NCBI GenBank assembly: GCA_013396655.1
Contig: WBMV01001238.1
Span: 281,290 to 345,289 of the forward strand
Source: Campylorhamphus procurvoides
Taxonomy: Eukaryota > Chordata > Aves > Passeriformes > Dendrocolaptidae
DNA length: 64,000 nt
Reading direction: 5' to 3'
The position numbers and the translations under genes were made by a program. Of this stretch, positions 34,401 to 49,190 are shown piece by piece. The notes under the pieces were generated by a model, which did no database searches, was not told the origin of the DNA, and saw only the letters and a list, made by a program, of their open reading frames with translations. How positions within the stretch are numbered: the stretch's first letter is position 1; every line of letters begins with the position of its first letter.

Positions 34401-37400
34401 TTCAATTTCATAAATGCATATCAACATCCTGGGAATGGCTTAAAATACAGTTATGATCAGGAAAAGGATTTTGTAAAAGCAATAACTCTGTGTTCTATAT
34501 TAATTCTGAATTATAAACAGCAGAATATACACAAGTCCTACTTTCCAGATGTTTTTTTTTATCCTGGTATTAACTGTCAGGAGAAAGCTCTATGCTATTA
34601 ACAATCTCAAGTCTATTGCTAAATGTCAGCTTCCTCACATATAAGAATATTTTTTTTGTCACTTCAACATTGTCAACATTCTTCTAATTAAAAAACCCCA
34701 GTCTTTTAAGTCATGATCCCAAGGATCAGTGACTGTCAGGATTAAGGGCTCTTGGGGCTTTTTTTCTGGAGTCCTGACTGTGGCAGAAAGTGCCTTTCCA
34801 CTAATCACCTTTCCTTAATTATCATCCCAAAGTCAAATTAGCTGAGCTTGTAAAGTAAATGCCCAATCTTTTTGTTAGCTGTTACCCAAGAAAGTTGCAG
34901 CACTTTTTGGTTTAGCTCAGTGAGCAGGACCATGGGCCATCCCTTCAGTTATGACTGTCATACTTGTAAGGCTTCTGCCTCAAGCTCTCTAGTCCCTTTC
35001 TGCAAGGATTTGAAGGGCTTTTTTGGAGTGTTTGGTCACTGCAGTGTTTGTTTCACCACTTGAGTGGCGTCCTGTCTTGTGGATTATGTCGATGGCTACC
35101 TTCCCTCCAGCTCTGCTGCTTGCTTTCCCCAGTACACCAGGAACTTCAGTTTAGGAGAAAACCTTCTTACTCTTCCTTGTTCCAAAAGCAGAAAGTAATT
35201 TCTGTCCTCTTTGGCCTTGCCTGACCAACTGATCTTTTCTTTGATGAAGGAGAAAGCATACATAATTTATGAACCATTCCCATGTGGCGTAACAACATCC
35301 AGCAAAAAGAATTTGTACTTATCTCCCTCTGACCAGGATATCTGAATCTGCCAAATGTATATAGAATGTATTCTGCAAGCACAGCAGAACCATGGCAAGC
35401 CTCACCACTTCTCTGGGAGACTGCTGCAAGCCTGTTTCCACTGGTGGCTCTTGGGTGTGGCATTAAGGTGCTTGTACCTTCTTTGTTACTTCTCTTTTGA
35501 AGCACACATAATAGCTATTATTAACCAGCAGCACATGAATCCTTGTCCTAGAATAATAATTCATCAATGAAGCAGTTGCAGAATGAGAACAGCAGTATTT
35601 GTAATGGCAGGGTGCAGCATATGCTGGCCAGCTTGTAGGTTGGCACATACTTTACCTACTACCACAGACATTTGAGGTCAAAATGCTTCAAGAGCCAAGA
35701 GAAATCTATTAATATCATTCTAAGTGCTGTGGCTCAGATCCAGGTAAGGAGAGCCTCAAGAAGGTATCTTTAGAGAAGCAAATTTGTGAATTTCCCATAT
35801 ATATTATGACAACTCATAATCCGCTTCTATGGGTAGTCATTAAATGGTCACTGAATCAGTATCAGTGTGGTTTATCTGCTGTGCAAACATCAGTAACTAT
35901 GTGAGATCTGCCAAAACTGATCTGTTTTGGAGAGCTGACTTTTCAGAATGCTTTTCATTCATAAACCTGCTTTCCTTTGTCATCTGCCACCTCTGTCATG
36001 CTTTTCCCTCACTGCTCGTCCTTTTTTGACTCTTCTTTGTCTTGTCCATAGGATTATAGTTGGCTTCCTACTCATTTTTATTTCAAACATACCAACTTTT
36101 ATCTATCTGATCTTTTATTCTAAGAGATCAACATGAGAAAAATTATGACAAAAAAGCTAGGGAAAAAAGCTCCTTTCTTTTGCAATTATTTAATGTATTT
36201 TGTGTTTACTATATATTATAAGCTTGGTCTTTAGGATACAGGAGTCTAAGCTTCCCATCCTAGATGATAGGAGTATTTGATGGCACATTCATTTATTCAA
36301 GCTGATGAAGGCTAATTCTTTGTTAGACCACAAAAGAAAGACATCATGCAATTTTTTACTGTGCATCTCATGACATTTTAGATTTAAATGGGACTTATGT
36401 GGTTCATGAATTGCCCTTAAATCATCTACATGCTGTCACTAAGCATTTTCTTAACAGCTGTTCTTTCCTTTACTTAATTACTTATCAAATGTCAAAATGT
36501 GATGGCTGAGTGAAATGTCCTGTTATCTGAATAAACCGTAACTTCAAAATCATTTTCTGTAGACAAACAAAATGAAGTGCTACATGAAAAATCATGAGAC
36601 ATTCTGACTGCACAAAAGCTTCATTTTTATGCCTGACTAAACCTGACAATCAAAAAATGAGGGAGGGGAGCAGGGAGAATTAATAAATATACATTACCCT
36701 ACCTAATGGTTATGAAAAGGCTCAGGCTGGACCACAGCTGCTAAAAGACCAGGTTGTGGGATTTTTTTTCTGGAGACAAATATGAAAGCCTTTTATGGAA
36801 GATTATAACTCAAAATTGGCCAGTGGAACTTGTTGGTTTTGTTTTGGTTTTTTTGGGGGGTTTTTTGTTTGTTTTTGTTTTTTTTAGATGAGTATTTCAA
36901 AATCTGCTGGGATAAAACAAAATGTATGTTTTCATTCAAGATGGGATTCATAACCTGAAACTTCTGGAGAAGCAGGCACTGCTGTAATAACTGATCAGCA
37001 TTACCTACACCACCTGCTGTGGCTATAAACCTGTTACTTGGTTTCGGTCTGGAACAGGATTGAGGATAGAATTATCTGTTCAAAAACATAGGCTTCAGCT
37101 CATTTCCCAGTAAAAAATAACATAGCCACTAGGAAGAAACATATAAATACAAAAAAACCCAAAAAGCATTATATAATATGCTAAGGCTATTTCAACATAA
37201 GTGTTTTTGCTCTTCACAGAGTTGCTATATGTTTTCTTAATGGCTGAGATCAACCTCCAAATATAACTAGGAATGCCTTTTCTGAATTGCTTTTGATTGC
37301 TTCTATTGCAGAAATCTCAAATTTGGGCTTAAAATGAGGTAAGAACTGTGGAGGAAAGCTTGAGTAATGGTGTAGTTTGCTGTCAATGTCTACGAAGAAG

Positions 37401-40400
37401 TGATATGGATGGGGCTTCAGTTTTGTGTTGGGAGAAACTTCCCTAAATACTGTTCCTTGTTAGTTCTTCTCTAAACCCAAAATAACAGGAGATGCTGAAA
37501 TAATGTGAGAGTTTTATACCAGTGTCTACCAAGTCTAATCAGAAATAAGCCTTTAATGTGTCACTGGCAAAATAAAAAGTGAGACCAGAATCTGTTATAT
37601 ATACATAAGTACCCCTAACTCAATAAGGTGAGTCTATATTTATTTTAAACCCTGCATTTAATTCTGTGAATGAAGAGCAAGGATCAGAGTAACTCAAGAA
37701 TGAGATCCCTGTTTGTAGCTCTGCTCTGGGAAGTGCAGCTCTCATTTGCACATCTAAAGCCCACCGGTTAGAAAAGCTCTAGTGGAAGAAGCAGAACCTT
37801 GCTGAGCCCTGCAGCAGCAGCAGCTCCGGCTGTCCAGAAAACAAAGGCAGGAGGACTGTGGTAAAAAAAGGTGACAGGCAGTGGTTTGCTCTGAGGACTG
37901 GAAAAGAATGTGCCAGCATGCACTGCCTCACTCTGAGAGTGTGTTAAGTCATCAAATGTGCGTATGATTCCCTGGGGAGGCAAAAGCAAGGAAATAACAT
38001 GAAAAGTGTTTATGTCCCTACCAGGCATTCCCGACTCCAAGGAGGAGAAACTGAGGCAAAGGGTTATTGTCCGCAGTACTGGAGCAGCCATGTGTTCCTT
38101 TCATTCCATATAAAAACAGGAGCTTATTTATCACTCTTTGGTTATTTCTTTTCCCTCCCTTCTTTACTTGTTAGAAAGGGAGTGTGGCTTGTCATGGGAA
38201 TCCAGGTAAGATATTTTCTTTTCTGATACCCTGGGCAAGTGTTTCAACCAATAACAAAGAAAATCTTCCTCCTTTTTGTTGCTAAATATACCTAAGAAAA
38301 CAGTTGTAGCTACTGTTTATAAGTAGCAAGTTATTCTGTGCAACTGAATGCAGTCTAAACAATGAAACATTTAGAAATTAGTTGGTAGGGATGCACTGGC
38401 AGATAATGGAGTTCTCAGCTTCTTGTTTACATTGCAGCATATGCAATGTTTGAGAATGTATTTGCTGTGACATTGGCATGATTATCTGCATTAGTTAAAA
38501 TGAGTGTTAATTTATGATCAACTATGATTGGAATACTGTTCTATGGCATTGAGTTATTTGCAACAAGAAATGTTCCATTAATCAATCCAAGAGACTAAAG
38601 GACAGGGTTTTTTAAAATGAATAAAAAAAAGAGCTGCATAGAGATGTTAAAGATGTTCTTAGTATTTTTTTAAATCCTGGCATTTCTTCAAAATACCCAC
38701 TTATTCTGAAACCAGTACTTATAAGAAGTTTCCTCCTTGTGCATTGGTTTCCTTGAAAGTGTTTGCATAAATAAAAGTACTATAAATAGTACAGAGGGCT
38801 CAAAAATTAAGACAGTCTTTTAAAGAGCTATTTGGAAAACAGAGAGACCCCTGAACTGAGAAATAGCTATAGCTATCTCCTTTTACTCCTAGACATGGTA
38901 ATATACACTGTAGAATGTTTTTCCTCTGTTACATGCTCATTCTCTGAGCTGCACTGATGTGTAGCACACCATAAAGCCACGCTACTAGGAACCAAATGGG
39001 TGAAGAAAAAATTCCTCATCACCATCAGTGCTCATTCTTTTTCGCTTGATTGGGACGATCTTGTAGTTTCCAGGAGCAATTATTAGGCATGTTGTTTGTT
39101 TAAAAAAGTGAAGCAGCAACAAACAAACTTTAAGTGCATTGAGATGATTCACATCACAGCTACTGGTGCTCAAGATATTGTGAGCTACATATGTTAAAGA
39201 ATATATTTTAAGGGCATTTAACTCCAAATGTCTTTCGCTGTTGATGGGTAACATACGGTCTGTGAGTCACCCAATGCACTTAATCACTGTGGCTAATAAC
39301 TAGAGGAAAGGAGCTCCCCATGGAAGCTGTTGTGTAATGTTGATTTTAGTAGGTTCTTGCCCAAGCCTACCCTTTTCCGTGATGGGAGAGCTATCTCCTG
39401 GTATCTCTGCCTCATGAATAACCCCAGTGACTATGGAAGGTTGTGAAAGCCTTACTCCACCAAAGGCAGTGGTAAAACCCGCATTGCATGTGGTGAGGAC
39501 AAGATCTCACCTGCAAGGTCTTGCTCTGCCCAGCTCAGGCAGCTGAGAGATGAGAATCACAGGGCCAATATCCTCTCATGTCCTCACTAAGTGAACAGGG
39601 TGAAATGTCTGCCAGCCACACTGGCTCCAGTCTCAACGTCAGAGATTCTTCATTAATTCTTTGAGTCTCAGGTGCTTTGTATTGACTTACACAATCTGTC
39701 TTTTTTATACCTCAGGCTGAACCATGCTTTCAGCCAAGTATTTCCACGAAGTCCGTGCAAGCTCTAATCCCTGCTTCAAATCTGTCAGGACAGGGTTATG
39801 GAAGCAAATCTCGCAATTGCTGCACTAGGACTTGCAGAAGTGCCAAGTTTTGCCTGGCTGAGCGTCCCCTGCATATTGAGGGGGGCTGTGTGCTCCTTTT
39901 GTGCTCCTCTTGGGAGGGCTGACATTGATGCAGCAGAGCAACACCTGGAGCAGGATCCCTGCTGCAGCTCTCTTGCAAGACAGGCTTTGCAGTGCTGTGA
40001 CTCAGCTGGTTTTATTTGTGGCAGAAATTTAAATGCCTGGGCTACAAGGCAAGAGCTACACGAGAAGCTTTGCATTCAGCAGGCTTAGGAACCCAAAGCT
40101 GCCACTGTGTTCGGGCACATAAGTTCCTGAGTAAATTTAATTCAGATTTTACTCCTAGCAGGGACTGTTCATCCCCTCTGTAAATGAAGCCACCTTATTT
40201 GGGTAGCCAGCATGGTTTTAGAAGACTAATAATAGATCCTCAGGTTAGAAAACTTTGACCTCAAGTTTTATTTAGTATGTAGGACTCTCACGCAAATTGC
40301 AGCACAGAGCAGGGAGGGAAATATAACATCTGTTCTGGTTTTATAGCCTCCACTCTAATGCATCGTGGCAAATCCATTTAAGTAAGCTGTACAAAAACAT

Positions 40401-40789
40401 CATCACTTCTGCTTAATTATAAATCTGTTGCATATCATTTTGTTTTTGAAAATGAATATGGATAAAGAGACTTACCTCTAATCTGTATTGATTTCTATCA
40501 AGAGATGAACAGATGATGAACTTAAACCATCCAGTTCTATTCCAGTGCATTTCCCATCTGTACAGAAATGGAAAAATGTTTACTGTAATTAAGACCTAAC
40601 ACTTCAAGCGAACGATTATTGTAGTAAGAGATTAAATTAAAAAAAAAAGGGCGCAAAATCACATGTGAGAAAATGTTGTTCCATATTGCCAAGGTCAGTT
40701 GACACCAGAGTACAGAAGGCAGGAAATATGCTCATCAGTTTGAGTAATGGGCTGCTTTCTGCCTCTTGGCAAAGTGCATAAAGGTGAGC
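31407..40789. other. Intergenic, no gene seen
   Basis: A G/T-rich tract lies at 36832-36885. Blocks at 32280-32520 and 36410-36560 have the TAAT-rich, uninterrupted texture of vertebrate conserved non-coding DNA, but I cannot test this. No exon is supported. Confidence 0.5.
36832..36885 (+). repeat. G/T low-complexity tract
   Basis: T runs alternate with G runs, including one of six Gs. No transposon body is seen beside it. Confidence 0.8.
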
Positions 40790-40850
40790 ATATCACTTAA
40801 CATCTACATGCTTCAGTTTTGTCTCCTCCAAAATGGGAATAATACCTCTC
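40790..40850 (+). repeat. MIR-like SINE relic
   Basis: TATCACTTAACATC, CTTCAGTTTTGTCTCCTCC and AAAATGGGAATAATACCTC follow one another as in the conserved central and 3' part of MIR. This is an ancient amniote SINE fragment, identified from memory of the consensus. Confidence 0.55.
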
Positions 40851-43800
40851 TGAAAACACCAGTTTGTTTTTCTTCTGATACAGTATTAGTCAGATGAAAC
40901 AATCACTCCTCTTTCAGGTCTAGCATTACATGGGAAAGATACGCAACTAGAGTGCTGGAGAAGCGATAAAATTAAAACATATGAGGGCCAAAAAGGCAAA
41001 TGACACCCATCATAAGCTGGAAAGTCCAAGGGGGCATCAATCTCTCTTCCTTATATGAAGATCCTCACTGACTTTGGTTTATAAATATCACAACATCTTG
41101 AAACGGTACCTTGAAAATTCTGTCTGCCAGAAAAGTATTTACATGACCTGCTGGTGCTTGTGAATCCTGTCATCTGTCCCTCCCACCTGCCTATTCTCCT
41201 AGATTTGGAGAATAAAGATCTCTATTTCCTCTACTTTCTACTCCTCATCACTTGTCTGATGGAACTTCTGTGTAAAGTATCTGAACAAGCAACTTGATGA
41301 ACATGACAACCATAGGGATATATATCGAGAGATGACAAACCTTGGTGACAATGGGCTTAGGTCTACTTAGCCAGCTGTGAGAAGGGAATATGAACAAGGA
41401 TGAGGCTGTTTTTGGTTTAGCCAAGGACAAGCATAACCAAGACTTCTCTATCAGCTGTGACTTGAATTCTTGCCATTGTCTGGATACTCAAGGTAGCCCT
41501 GGGGCCAATTAGCATGTGCTATACTCTGCACCTCTGAGCCCTTCCTTTGATGAACGTTATTTAGAAAACTGAAAAAGTCAGCACAATGATTCTTTCTCTG
41601 GAGACAAGAATCATCACAGCACATTTATTTCTTCCTCAGAGAAGGAAATATATACACAGCTCTGTTTTCTTCTTAATTTCTGAAGCTGTGGGAGATCATT
41701 ATCTTATTTCAATGTCCTATTCCAATTACATTCGTTTTTCAAGGCTGTAAAATTGAAAATAACAAAAAATCCTAATATACCCCTATGGATATAGAAGTGT
41801 TATATGTAAGACTTTCTACATTTAAAGCCGAACACTTTACAGAGAAATGCAATGTCATTTGTTTGTACTTGCTTACTTGCATTACTTTTCAGCTTGGGTA
41901 ATACCAATTAGATGGTTTATGATTATTTCACATTGAATTTCACTGCAGGCTCCCTCTGCACCAGCACAGCTCTTCAGTGGTTCACTGGTTGCAGATCCTG
42001 TGGGGAGAAAATTTATTTCTTTGTTGGAAGATAGAATTTCTTTTGGAATTTGTTTAAATTGCTGCTGCCTGTTGATCAATCCTGGGCTTTATCACAGACT
42101 CATTAACATGTCGGCCCTGGAACTGTAATGGATGCATTGGCAAATGCCAGATCTGGCTTGAAAATCCCTGCAATACCAAAGAATTAAACCCCGGACCCAG
42201 GAGTGAGAAATGAGGAAAAGAAAATAAGTTTTAAAATATACATAGCTGAAATAAGAGTTTGGCTGTACTTCCTGGACATGTTTTTGGGGCTTTCTGTTTG
42301 TTGGAGGCAGCGAGGGTCAGCAGTGCACTCGGAGGAGTCTGAAGATCTCTGAAGACCATGGACAAGTCATTTCATCTTTGTTACTTTGGCTTCCCTGCCC
42401 ATCCATAGAGATAATGACACTCTTACTTTGGAGCTCTCCGTGTGAAAATGGCTATTCCAAGGAGGAAGACATGGCACAAGAGAGGCTGGGCTGTTATTTC
42501 AATCTTTCAGAGGTTTTCACAATGTGGTATTCCTAAAGGAAGTCCTTTTCTAACAGCCCTGGGAGTTTACAGCTCATTCTTCCCTCCTTTATCTGATATT
42601 TGTTCGCCATTTATGTGGGAAACACCAGGGCATGGGAGCTCTACACCCACAGGGTGGTTTCCCAAGCAGCCATGAACTATTGCAGGCTTGGGTCAGGAGC
42701 ACGTCACCTTCATCAGTTTGCAAAACAGCATCAGGAATACGAGGGGAGGGCAATGGGGCCTCTCTCCAGACACAGCTTCGAGGGGGTTCAGAGGAACTGC
42801 AAATCAAGAGGGAGTTGTAAGCCATGAGAGTCAGGGGAACGAAAAATATTCAGGGGTGTGGGAGGAAAGGCAATTGAAAAATTTTTCTAAAAACTTGAAC
42901 AGCCCTCTGGCAGGACAAGTAGAAATAAGCCTGACAAGAAATGACAAGGAACTTCAATTAGGTAAATGTTAATCAGAAAAGAAGGCTCTAAACTTAAGGG
43001 AATTTTCTTATATTGATGGTAATTGAAAAAGGTCCAAACTCTGCAAGTTTTTTTTCTGGCCCAATGTACTTATGTCTATATATAATTTAAAGCATTGACT
43101 TCAGCGGGAATACTTGTGTTCTGAGAGCTATGTGTGTTGTTTTGTATCTGTTGGGGCCAGGGGCTCAGGCAGGAGTGGTGCTCTCTGTGCTGGTTACGGC
43201 TGCTAAAGTGTTTTAAATTCTACTCTTACTTCTTCTCCAGCGCTTACAATTGCTTGTAGCTTTCTGAAACTTTGTGTACTGAGCTGAACTCTTCCAGATG
43301 GTTTCCTTTTGAAACTGGTTTCATGCATGTAGGCAAGAGGAAAACCAGTCCAGCCATTTAAAACCAGGAATGGCCTTTATTTCCGTGCACTGGCTTTAAA
43401 TATTTCAGAAATGCTTTCTAATCCATACACTTGTTTCCAATTAGAGGTTAGCCTTGCAAGTGAAAGGACCTTCTCTCCTGAGACTTGTAAAACTGAGCAT
43501 TTCATAGGGATATAAAATTTGCCTGTTTTGATTTACCTTTTTGTGTTTTGAGCAATTTTCTTGAACTTAAAAATTCATAATGCATTATTCATAACATGAT
43601 ACAGTGTGCCATGTTCCCATTGCGGGTGCAGTTTTAGATTTCTGCTTAGGTGAGTGAAATAAATAACTGGGCCTTTATACTACAAGCACAATGGGGCGTG
43701 GCCAAGGGAAACTGTAGAATAAGCTTCTAAGAGTGGAATATATAAACTCACAATGCATCAAATTAATCACCGTTGCTCTTGCTGAAACTAAAAAATGTTA

Positions 43801-46800
43801 CATCAGTGTAATTCTTCTCTGTGGGAGGCTGAGCAAAGTCTTGGAAACTTTGCATTAACAGAGAGGGATTGCTGAGACAGGGTATGTGTTTGCCAATGAC
43901 AAGCAAAAGAAAGCAAGAACATTCCTGAAGGTGTTTTATTTATGTGGTTCCTGGTGATTCTCAGGCAGGAAAAGCTTTCCACACGGTGCTGTGGCTGAGA
44001 CTCACTCGGAAGACACTGAACTGCTTTTAAAAGACAGTAAAATATTCTGCCCTTAATTTGGCAGTGGGATCTGTAAGGTGGCTTTGGTGTCCTGCGTGTG
44101 ACAGCCTCATCTGCTGACTGGCATTAGCAGCGCCTGTGCTGTACTGATGTGCTCTGCCAGGATGGTGTCTGGCTGCTGAGAGAGGGAAAATCCCTTCTTG
44201 TTTCAGCTGATCCTTTACATCCTTCTCTGGTGGCACAGTTTCCTTAGCAGCGGTGAAAAAAGCCTGTATCACCCTGGTACTCCAGGTGAAATGGAAAAAA
44301 ACCTCGGATGCTGTGGTGTGCCATGTGCCCAGGGCACCATCCAGAGAGTGGTGCATCCTTAGGAGCAGAAGGGTGAGCATGGCCAGGGGTTGCCAGCCTG
44401 CCCAGGGAAGCCCTGTGAACAAGTCACAGTATCACGGAACACCTTTTCCCCATTTCATTTGTCTCTCACAGTTTTACTAAATCTTCCTCCCTGTGAAGTT
44501 TCTCTTGACAGGTGTGATGCTTTCCCCCCAGCCAGGAGTGGAGGTGGGTTCTCCTGATACACCCAAGGGAGAACAGGTATTGTTGTGTGTCATTTCTTTT
44601 CCATGTGGAAAGAGAGGGCAGAATGAGGGTGGGGCAGATGGGTGTAACTGCCTCGAAAGACAGCCAGGACAAATGGAGAAACGTGGGGGTGGGAGAGCCA
44701 CCCTTACCAAGCCCCGTAAATCACTTTCGTTGTGACACATCAAAGCAGAAAGCTTTAATATCTTCTGGTATTTCTTGCTACAGGAAGACTTCGGAAGAGC
44801 TGGGCAACCCTGAGCAGGCTTGCTTCAAGCATCAGGTGGGCCTGATAAAGTTCTTGTCCTTGGGATGAAGGATGCCTTTGCAGCCTGGGAAGTATTTGTA
44901 GTGGTGTTATTGGCTCTGGTAATCCCTAACTAGATAAAGCTATGAGATAGAGTGGCTTGGATACTGGCAACAGTGTGGTCTAGCACTTATCAGCCAGTTC
45001 TGCCTGTGCCCTGCCTGCCATTTCTGTACCAAGGTGTTCCTAAAAGGGCAAGGGAAGGGACTTGCTGCTTGGGTCTGCATGCTTCCCACCTTGCCTGCCG
45101 TTCTGTGTTGGTATTAAGGAAACAGAACTTGTATTTTGTCCCACCCTACATGCCCTGGTGTTTATCTTATGGACATATTGCATTCTTATTCTCTGTTAGC
45201 AAGCACTATCTGCTTAGGCTGCAGACAAAAGAGAAAGGCCTGTGACTTTACAGCACCTAGCTCAGGGTGAATCCTGTCTTGAGTCAGACCTTGGACTTTC
45301 TTGAAATTTGAATAATTCTAAAGGTCACTGCTCCTGCAGAGGTTGGGAGAAACTTGCTCCCAAAGGAAGGGGAGAGTTTAGGCAGACATCTCCTATGTTG
45401 TGAGCACTCGTAACAGGGAGGTTGCTGGTGACCACTTTTTTTGTCAGTCTCTGTAAGCAATGGATTCCTTTGTACTCCATGTAAATGACGGGGACAAAGC
45501 TGATGTAGAAGACTATGACTACCTGGCTTTCTGAGCAGACAAACTGCATGCCACTCCTTAGTGCTGGGAAGTGCAAAGGTTTCCTGACTTGCTTTACTGC
45601 ACCTGCCAGCTGAGCTCCTGTTAGGGCATGCCTGTCCAGGAGACCTTTTGCTCTTCTAGTACATGGAGGACACGGGAGAGCTTTCCAGAGCCATTTAGAA
45701 ATGCTAGTCCAAGAAAGGAAATTAAGTCGGAATGCTGTAACCAACCTGATCCTTTCCCTGTGATTAGTAGTGGCTTTGCTTTGGTCAGCAGGGTTGGTGT
45801 TAACCACTACAGAGCCAGCAAGAGCCCTGCTTCTGCTTGGTGGGACATCCAGTGGCCCAGGGAGCTGCTGTCCTTCCTCCTAAGTGTGCTTGGGTTTGAC
45901 TTGGTTTACTGGGAAAGATCCCAGGATCCCAGTTGTGAAGCCCTCCCAGCACCCTGCTTGCCCCAGTGTGGAGCAGTCAGCAGCTTACGGTGCTTGTGCT
46001 CGAGCCTTGTCAGCTGAAGACAGCTCTTGACTTGTGCCAGGTTAAGGGCTGGCCTTTGCTCTCGGGTTACCTTCACTGTGAACGGATCTGCCATGCCTGA
46101 TTTAATGAGTGTCTGTGAGACGCAGTTACACTGCCCTCTCCTCCCCTGAATGGAAGGAAAAGACTGATGAATAACTCAAACCTGCAACCTGATCTGTAGG
46201 TTTTTAGCCATCAATTATATTTCTGCTGGTGTAGCCCTGGGGTTCCCTTTCGAGTGGGTGAGGTGGTTCTCCCATTCCCTCATGTCCCCTTGGAAAACAA
46301 TCATCATGGTCTGTGATACTGGTATTCCCACCGTGTAGTGCAAAAACATCCTCTGATGGGTTTAAAATAAACAGATATGTCTCTAAAGCGGTAGTGCTGA
46401 GTAGAAATTGATAGAGATCGATGCCTGTGAACTTGGTACAATAACCCTCCTTGTGCTGCTGTTTGTCTGAACGTGGCTCCCATTGTACTGACGTGGCTGT
46501 CGGGTAGGTAGCAGGGAACGCATGGCTGAGTTTTCTTTATAGTTGCTTTCAAATATTTATCTGCAGGAGGATAATGGGAGAGCTGTGTTTCCTCTTGTCG
46601 TCAGAATTTCAGAAAGGATTTTAATCCCCTGTGCTCCCGCTGCTCGTGGAGCCCTGACAAAAGTGGCTTGCTCCTGCTGGCACAGGACTCTCCTTCTTCC
46701 CCACTGCCCCCAGCAGGGGTGTACTTGGATTTGCCAGACCGAGCAGCATACTGGGAAAATACGAAAATACCCATGTTTTGGAAACTTGACTGAATCTGCT

Positions 46801-49000
46801 TTTCTGGGCTGTAAGGTACAATCAGTGAGAGCTAACAGGGGCTTCTCCCATTTTTCTCTTCTGTGTTCCTCCACTTCCCCTTTTAACTGGTGAGTAAGCG
46901 AGTGAAGCTGGAGGATGTACAGGTCTTGCCTCCAATGCAAGGTGTAGGTGTCCAGTAAGTCCCAGGACTGAGAACTGGATTCCCTCTTGCTGGCATGGCC
47001 ATTGATGTGACCATGTCTTAAGATGACACAGGCCTGACTGCAGCTCCTGTTCCAAGTGCTTATGGCTTATGAAGGGTCTCAAATGCATAGTTTAAACCCT
47101 GGATTACAACCGCAGAAGCTGCTGCAGGTCTGGTATACTGCTCAGTTTCAAGTCAGCTCTGAGATGATACCGTTTGGTACTGTTTGCAACAGGTCTTTCC
47201 ACAGGGACTGCCTTAACTTGCTGTGTGCTGATTACTGTTTCGTGCCTGTTTTCCTCCAGTCTGAAGGTCTCCTCTTCCTTTGCTGTAGCTCCGGGTGGAC
47301 ACTAGGAGTTATATTGTGGCTTTTGGAAGTACCCAGCACTGCAGCAGCCAGAGCATCAGTGTGCCTGGCCTTTGCTTTAATGGCTGTGTTATGGGCTATG
47401 GGCTATGTCCTAACAGAGATAGGGATCATGTAGGGCTGCCTTCTGCCTCCCCAAGCCCTCGGAGTGACAATGTGCTCTTATAACATCATAAAACACAGCT
47501 CAGCAATCACTGTGAAACTAGGGGGAGAACCTATGAGCAGCCTGCCTCTGCTCCTCAAACTGCGCCTTTTGTGAGGCACACACCCCACTGTGGTGGTGGC
47601 ACACAGGGAGCTGGGCAAGGAACAGAGCCATGTGTGTACTGCTGTGTTGTGATAAGCTACACATGCACCTATGTTTTCACAGAGAGTGTGACAGGAGGGG
47701 CTGCAGCCTCGTTCCAACAATATTGGCTTTTCCACAGCTCCTACCCACCCTTTATTCAATGCATTCCACCCCTGTGCTAGGCAGGAAAGTGATTCTTCTC
47801 CCCTGAGTCAAGACAAGAAGTGAAATTCATCTCTCCTTCCTGATTTGTAAAAGAAACAGCCAAGGACATGCTCCCTTAGCTGCAGAAAGCTGCTGTGAGC
47901 TCTCCATGGAGCCCTCCTTATGAAGCACAGTCACCAGGCGCTGGGGCTCAAGGGTTCAAGCAGGTGAGAAGGGCCCATGTGCTCACACACGTTTCCAGGC
48001 CCAATCACTGTATAGATATGTGTTATGCTTGCATTATGGCTCACAGTGGTAAAGTACAACCTGGAGATAGAGAGGGAGAAAAAATTCCCCTGTGAGGTAA
48101 CAGAGAAGTAAAACCTTGGACTGTCAGGGGCAACCCAGTTCAAGGTATAATGCTGGTGTCAAGCCTTGCCCTATTAACTGCTTGATAGAATAGTGGGTTG
48201 ATAGATACCAAGATGGGTATCTAAAATCATATTTAAGATTGTGTGTGGGTTTTTTTCCAAAACAGGGCTCTTCATCAGTATGCGCACACGTAGCAGTGTG
48301 TCAGGGGAACACCTAGCGCTCGCTAGATAAACACATCGCTCCTCTCCACGTGGGAGGAGCAGCCACAGAACTGCATCATGCCGAGCCCTGCTGGGTGCTC
48401 CTCCATCTGCAACCTACTTGGTATGCAAAGACACCTTTTCTGCAGTGAAAGGGCTTTGATTCACCCAGGTCCAGATCACTTTATTAGCATTGCAAAAATG
48501 CTAAGAGCCTATACAGCTCTTCAAACAACAAACCCTTCTGCTCAGTTTGATCATCTGCTACATAAGTGATCCTAGCAGAGATAATTTGGAAAGGTGTGTT
48601 TATTGCTTTGCACTTAGCAGACAGGGTTATGCCTGGCAGTTTCACAAACATGCCCTTGGCTAAAGTCTGTTGCTAAGCAATAGTTTAAGATAAGGAACAT
48701 ATACAAATCCTCAAATGTTCAATTTTTAGGGCTTTAGGTACTCATAGGAGAGAGGTATAACAACATCCTGCCTTTGTCCAGAGCCCCCAGAAGGAATGTT
48801 AATCTTCGTTAGCCTGGGAACAACATTAAATTGTAAGGACCTGCTGTGTGTTGCCCCTCCTGCAGCCAGCTGCAGTGCACAGCAGAATAAATGGATCAGA
48901 TGAGTAACCAGCTGTACTCCTCATCTGAGGTGACAGGTACAGAGAAAGGACAACTCCTTCTCCCTGCACCTTTATTTATGGCAGACTTTTGCCCATGGAA
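40851..49000. other. Intergenic, no gene seen
   Basis: The part from 44 to 48 kb is more GC-rich than its surroundings and carries several open frames of 100-160 codons on both strands. None has recognisable domains. A second MIR-like relic lies at 42355-42428. Confidence 0.5.
42355..42428 (+). repeat. MIR-like SINE relic
   Basis: GGACAAGTCATTTCATCTTTG followed by a pyrimidine-rich stretch and AGAGATAATGACACTCTTAC resembles the same MIR region as the copy at 40.8 kb, but more diverged. Confidence 0.45.
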
Positions 49001-49190
49001 ATCGTGGAATCACAGATTAGTTTGGGTGGGAAGAGACCTTTAAAAGTCTTCTAGTCAAATTCCCCCTTGCAGGGAGCAGGGGCATCTTCAACTAGAGCAG
49101 ATTGCTCAAAGGCCCTTCAGCCTGACCTTGCATCTTTCCACGGATGGGGCATCCACCATCTCTCTGGGCAACCTGTTCCAATGTTTCACT

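Noticed and set aside
44027..44422. 131-codon minus-strand frame
   Set aside because: Composition is like translated non-coding DNA and no family is recognised.
45325..45807. 160-codon minus-strand frame, the longest N-free frame in the window
   Set aside because: No domain, signal or splice context; a few frames of this size are expected by chance in 64 kb.
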